Position numbers and translations under genes: made by a program. The notes below the pieces were generated by a model, which saw only the letters and a program-made list of their open reading frames with translations, made no database searches and had not been told where the DNA came from. 6,682 bases of DNA, from positions 1 through 6,682 of the forward strand of contig QQUM01000562.1 of the NCBI GenBank assembly GCA_008501545.1. Direction: 5' to 3'. The stretch is from Calditrichota bacterium (GTDB taxonomy: Bacteria; Zhuqueibacterota; Zhuqueibacteria; Zhuqueibacterales; Geothermadaptataceae). This document shows, piece by piece, positions 6,249 to 6,682 of the stretch (within the stretch, counting starts at the first letter, position 1; the number at the start of each line of letters is the position of its first letter).

Positions 6249-6254
6249 GTAAAG

Positions 6255-6328
6255 TGAGGGTAGAAGGATTCGAACCTTCGACCAACGGATTAAAAGTCCG
6301 CTGCTCTACCAAGCTGAGCTATACCCTC
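6255..6328 (-). tRNA. tRNA-Lys (anticodon UUU)
   Basis: A full cloverleaf of 74 nt including the discriminator A. Acceptor GAGGGTA/TACCCTC is 7 bp; the D arm is GCTC/GAGC with AGCTTGGTA loop. The anticodon arm is GCGGA/TCCGT with loop CTTTTAA, giving anticodon UUU (Lys). The variable loop is TGGTC and the T arm GAAGG/CCTTC with loop TTCGAAT. The 3' CCA is not encoded and would be added after transcription. It is a single-gene unit with its own promoter and terminator. Confidence 0.97.
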
Positions 6329-6345
6329 TATTTTTAGAGATCGTA

Positions 6346-6374
6346 ATTATAGTATAAAAAGCTAAAAGAGTCAA
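6346..6374 (-). promoter_or_regulatory. tRNA-Lys promoter TTGACT-17-TATAAT
   Basis: On the minus strand the -35 TTGACT (6374-6369), a 17-base spacer and a perfect -10 TATAAT (6351-6346) give a start near 6339, about 11 bases before the tRNA 5' end. No G/C-rich stringent discriminator is seen; the bases after the -10 are TACGATC. Confidence 0.9.
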
Positions 6375-6419
6375 GTAATAATTTCTCTTTTATATTCTTG
6401 TTCTCGCCTATTAAATTCT

Positions 6420-6680
6420 CTACAAATAAAAGTGTATAATGAATAGAGAGAATGAGTAGCTGATCTGCTCACCGGCGATACCGCTGCCGTTCGTCTCCTC
6501 AATCGCATAGGCGTACCGATCCTGGCGCTGCTCTCCGTTCAGCCAGACAATCGCCCGATCCATCAGTTTTGTCCAGTCGGGCTGATCTTCATCGCCCCGA
6601 GGCGCGACATTCTCCAGGCCCGCGGCCAGATAGAAGATACGATAGGAGGCGTCGCAGGGCGCAATCGCCAGCGCCGCGGC
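6420..6680 (-). CDS. 3' end of a GC-rich gene, possibly an amidotransferase-like or peptidase-type secreted protein (partial)
   Basis: 86 codons and a TAG stop are visible; the gene begins beyond the right edge. The segment YRIFYLAAGLENV, then an acidic loop, then KLMDRAIVWL, resembles the last strand and helix of class I amidotransferase-like or ThuA-like modules found in large extracellular bacterial proteins (pattern RVVYxxFxxE…R..LL..AxxWL). This is recall of a pattern, not a family assignment. After it comes what could be the start of another domain, but the last eight to ten codons (…SYSFSLFIIHFYL) turn AT-rich and hydrophobic, unlike the rest. The gene is therefore probably cut off at a breakpoint and ends on a chance stop. 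Its GC-rich third positions differ strongly from all other genes in the window. Confidence 0.55.
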   Translation of the reverse strand, partial: AAALAIAPCDASYRIFYLAAGLENVAPRGDEDQPDWTKLMDRAIVWLNGEQRQDRYAYAIEETNGSGIAGEQISYSFSLFIIHFYL

Positions 6681-6682
6681 TT
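6454..6682. other. GC-rich block with sharp boundary: foreign DNA or assembly join
   Basis: Counting bases by line, 6361-6420 is about 28% GC and 6481-6682 about 63% GC (127 of 202). The change occurs within some 25 bases around 6454. A 7-base inverted repeat, ATTCTCT (6415-6421) and AGAGAAT (6447-6453), ends exactly at the boundary. The boundary is on the promoter side of tRNA-Lys, not at its 3' end, so it is not the usual layout of an island integrated in a tRNA gene. Confidence 0.65.

Larger units (their letters stand above)
5723..6254. other. About 530-base region without a secure gene, between the 366-codon gene and tRNA-Lys
   Basis: No frame here gives a protein I can support beyond the weak 49-codon ORF listed separately. 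It holds a possible promoter for the minus-strand unit (5931-5960), a perfect palindrome (5896-5910), a consensus plus-strand promoter (6036-6064) and the tRNA terminator (6221-6246). If transcription of the 366-codon gene begins near 5924, its leader would be about 200 bases, long enough for regulation. No transposase remnant or terminal repeats were recognised. Confidence 0.6.

Noticed and set aside
6456..6682. Open plus-strand frame through the GC-rich block (begins VADLLTGDTAAVRLL)
   Set aside because: It is antisense to the minus-strand frame that shows the YLAAGLE…AIVWL pattern; open antisense frames are common in GC-rich coding DNA, and it has no start with a ribosome site.
6255..6682. 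Genomic island integrated at tRNA-Lys
   Set aside because: The composition change lies on the promoter side of the tRNA and no integrase gene or 3'-end duplication of the tRNA is visible.

Overview
The window looks like bacterial chromosome from a Gram-negative-type organism of moderately low GC. Coding lines counted by hand are near 38-40% GC and intergenic stretches are lower. The evidence is a periplasmic tail-specific protease with its own signal sequence, a ComEC-type DNA uptake channel, and promoters of ordinary sigma-70 type (TTGACT-17-TATAAT before a tRNA, TTGACA-17-TATAAA before a small ORF). Such promoters argue against a typical member of Bacteroidetes. The protein set would fit a deep-branching phylum such as the Calditrichota/KSB1/Ignavibacteria neighbourhood, but no marker here fixes the taxon.

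Left part, plus strand (1-3995): the 3' end of comEC with the last membrane segments and a complete metallo-beta-lactamase-like domain; then a complete tail-specific protease gene (prc/tsp) whose true start is probably TTG at 1131; a strong terminator (3244-3280); then a HAD-family phosphatase gene. Between the HAD gene and the next gene lie tandem terminators and a structured stretch that could be a small RNA (about 4056-4178).

Middle, minus strand (4266-5722): a two-gene unit read right to left. The first gene encodes a 366-residue protein I do not recognise; it has a stretch that resembles sigma region 2 but no visible region 4. The second encodes a 91-residue soluble protein with the zinc-binding anti-sigma (ZAS) pattern C-x25-H-x3-C-x2-C. 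The 80 bases between them are almost entirely one long imperfect inverted repeat. This unusual sigma-like/anti-sigma-like pair with its built-in hairpin is the best candidate for something undescribed. An upstream region of about 530 bases (5723-6254) holds a candidate promoter, a perfect 15-base palindrome, and an oppositely directed consensus promoter in front of a 49-codon basic ORF.

Right part (6221-6682): a tRNA-Lys(UUU) gene on the minus strand with an excellent promoter and terminator, then an abrupt change from about 28% to about 63% GC near 6454. The GC-rich block is the 3' end of a minus-strand gene that runs off the window, and its last codons are AT-rich. It looks like a gene truncated at a recombination point, or an assembly join. 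No CRISPR array, rRNA or intact insertion sequence was seen.
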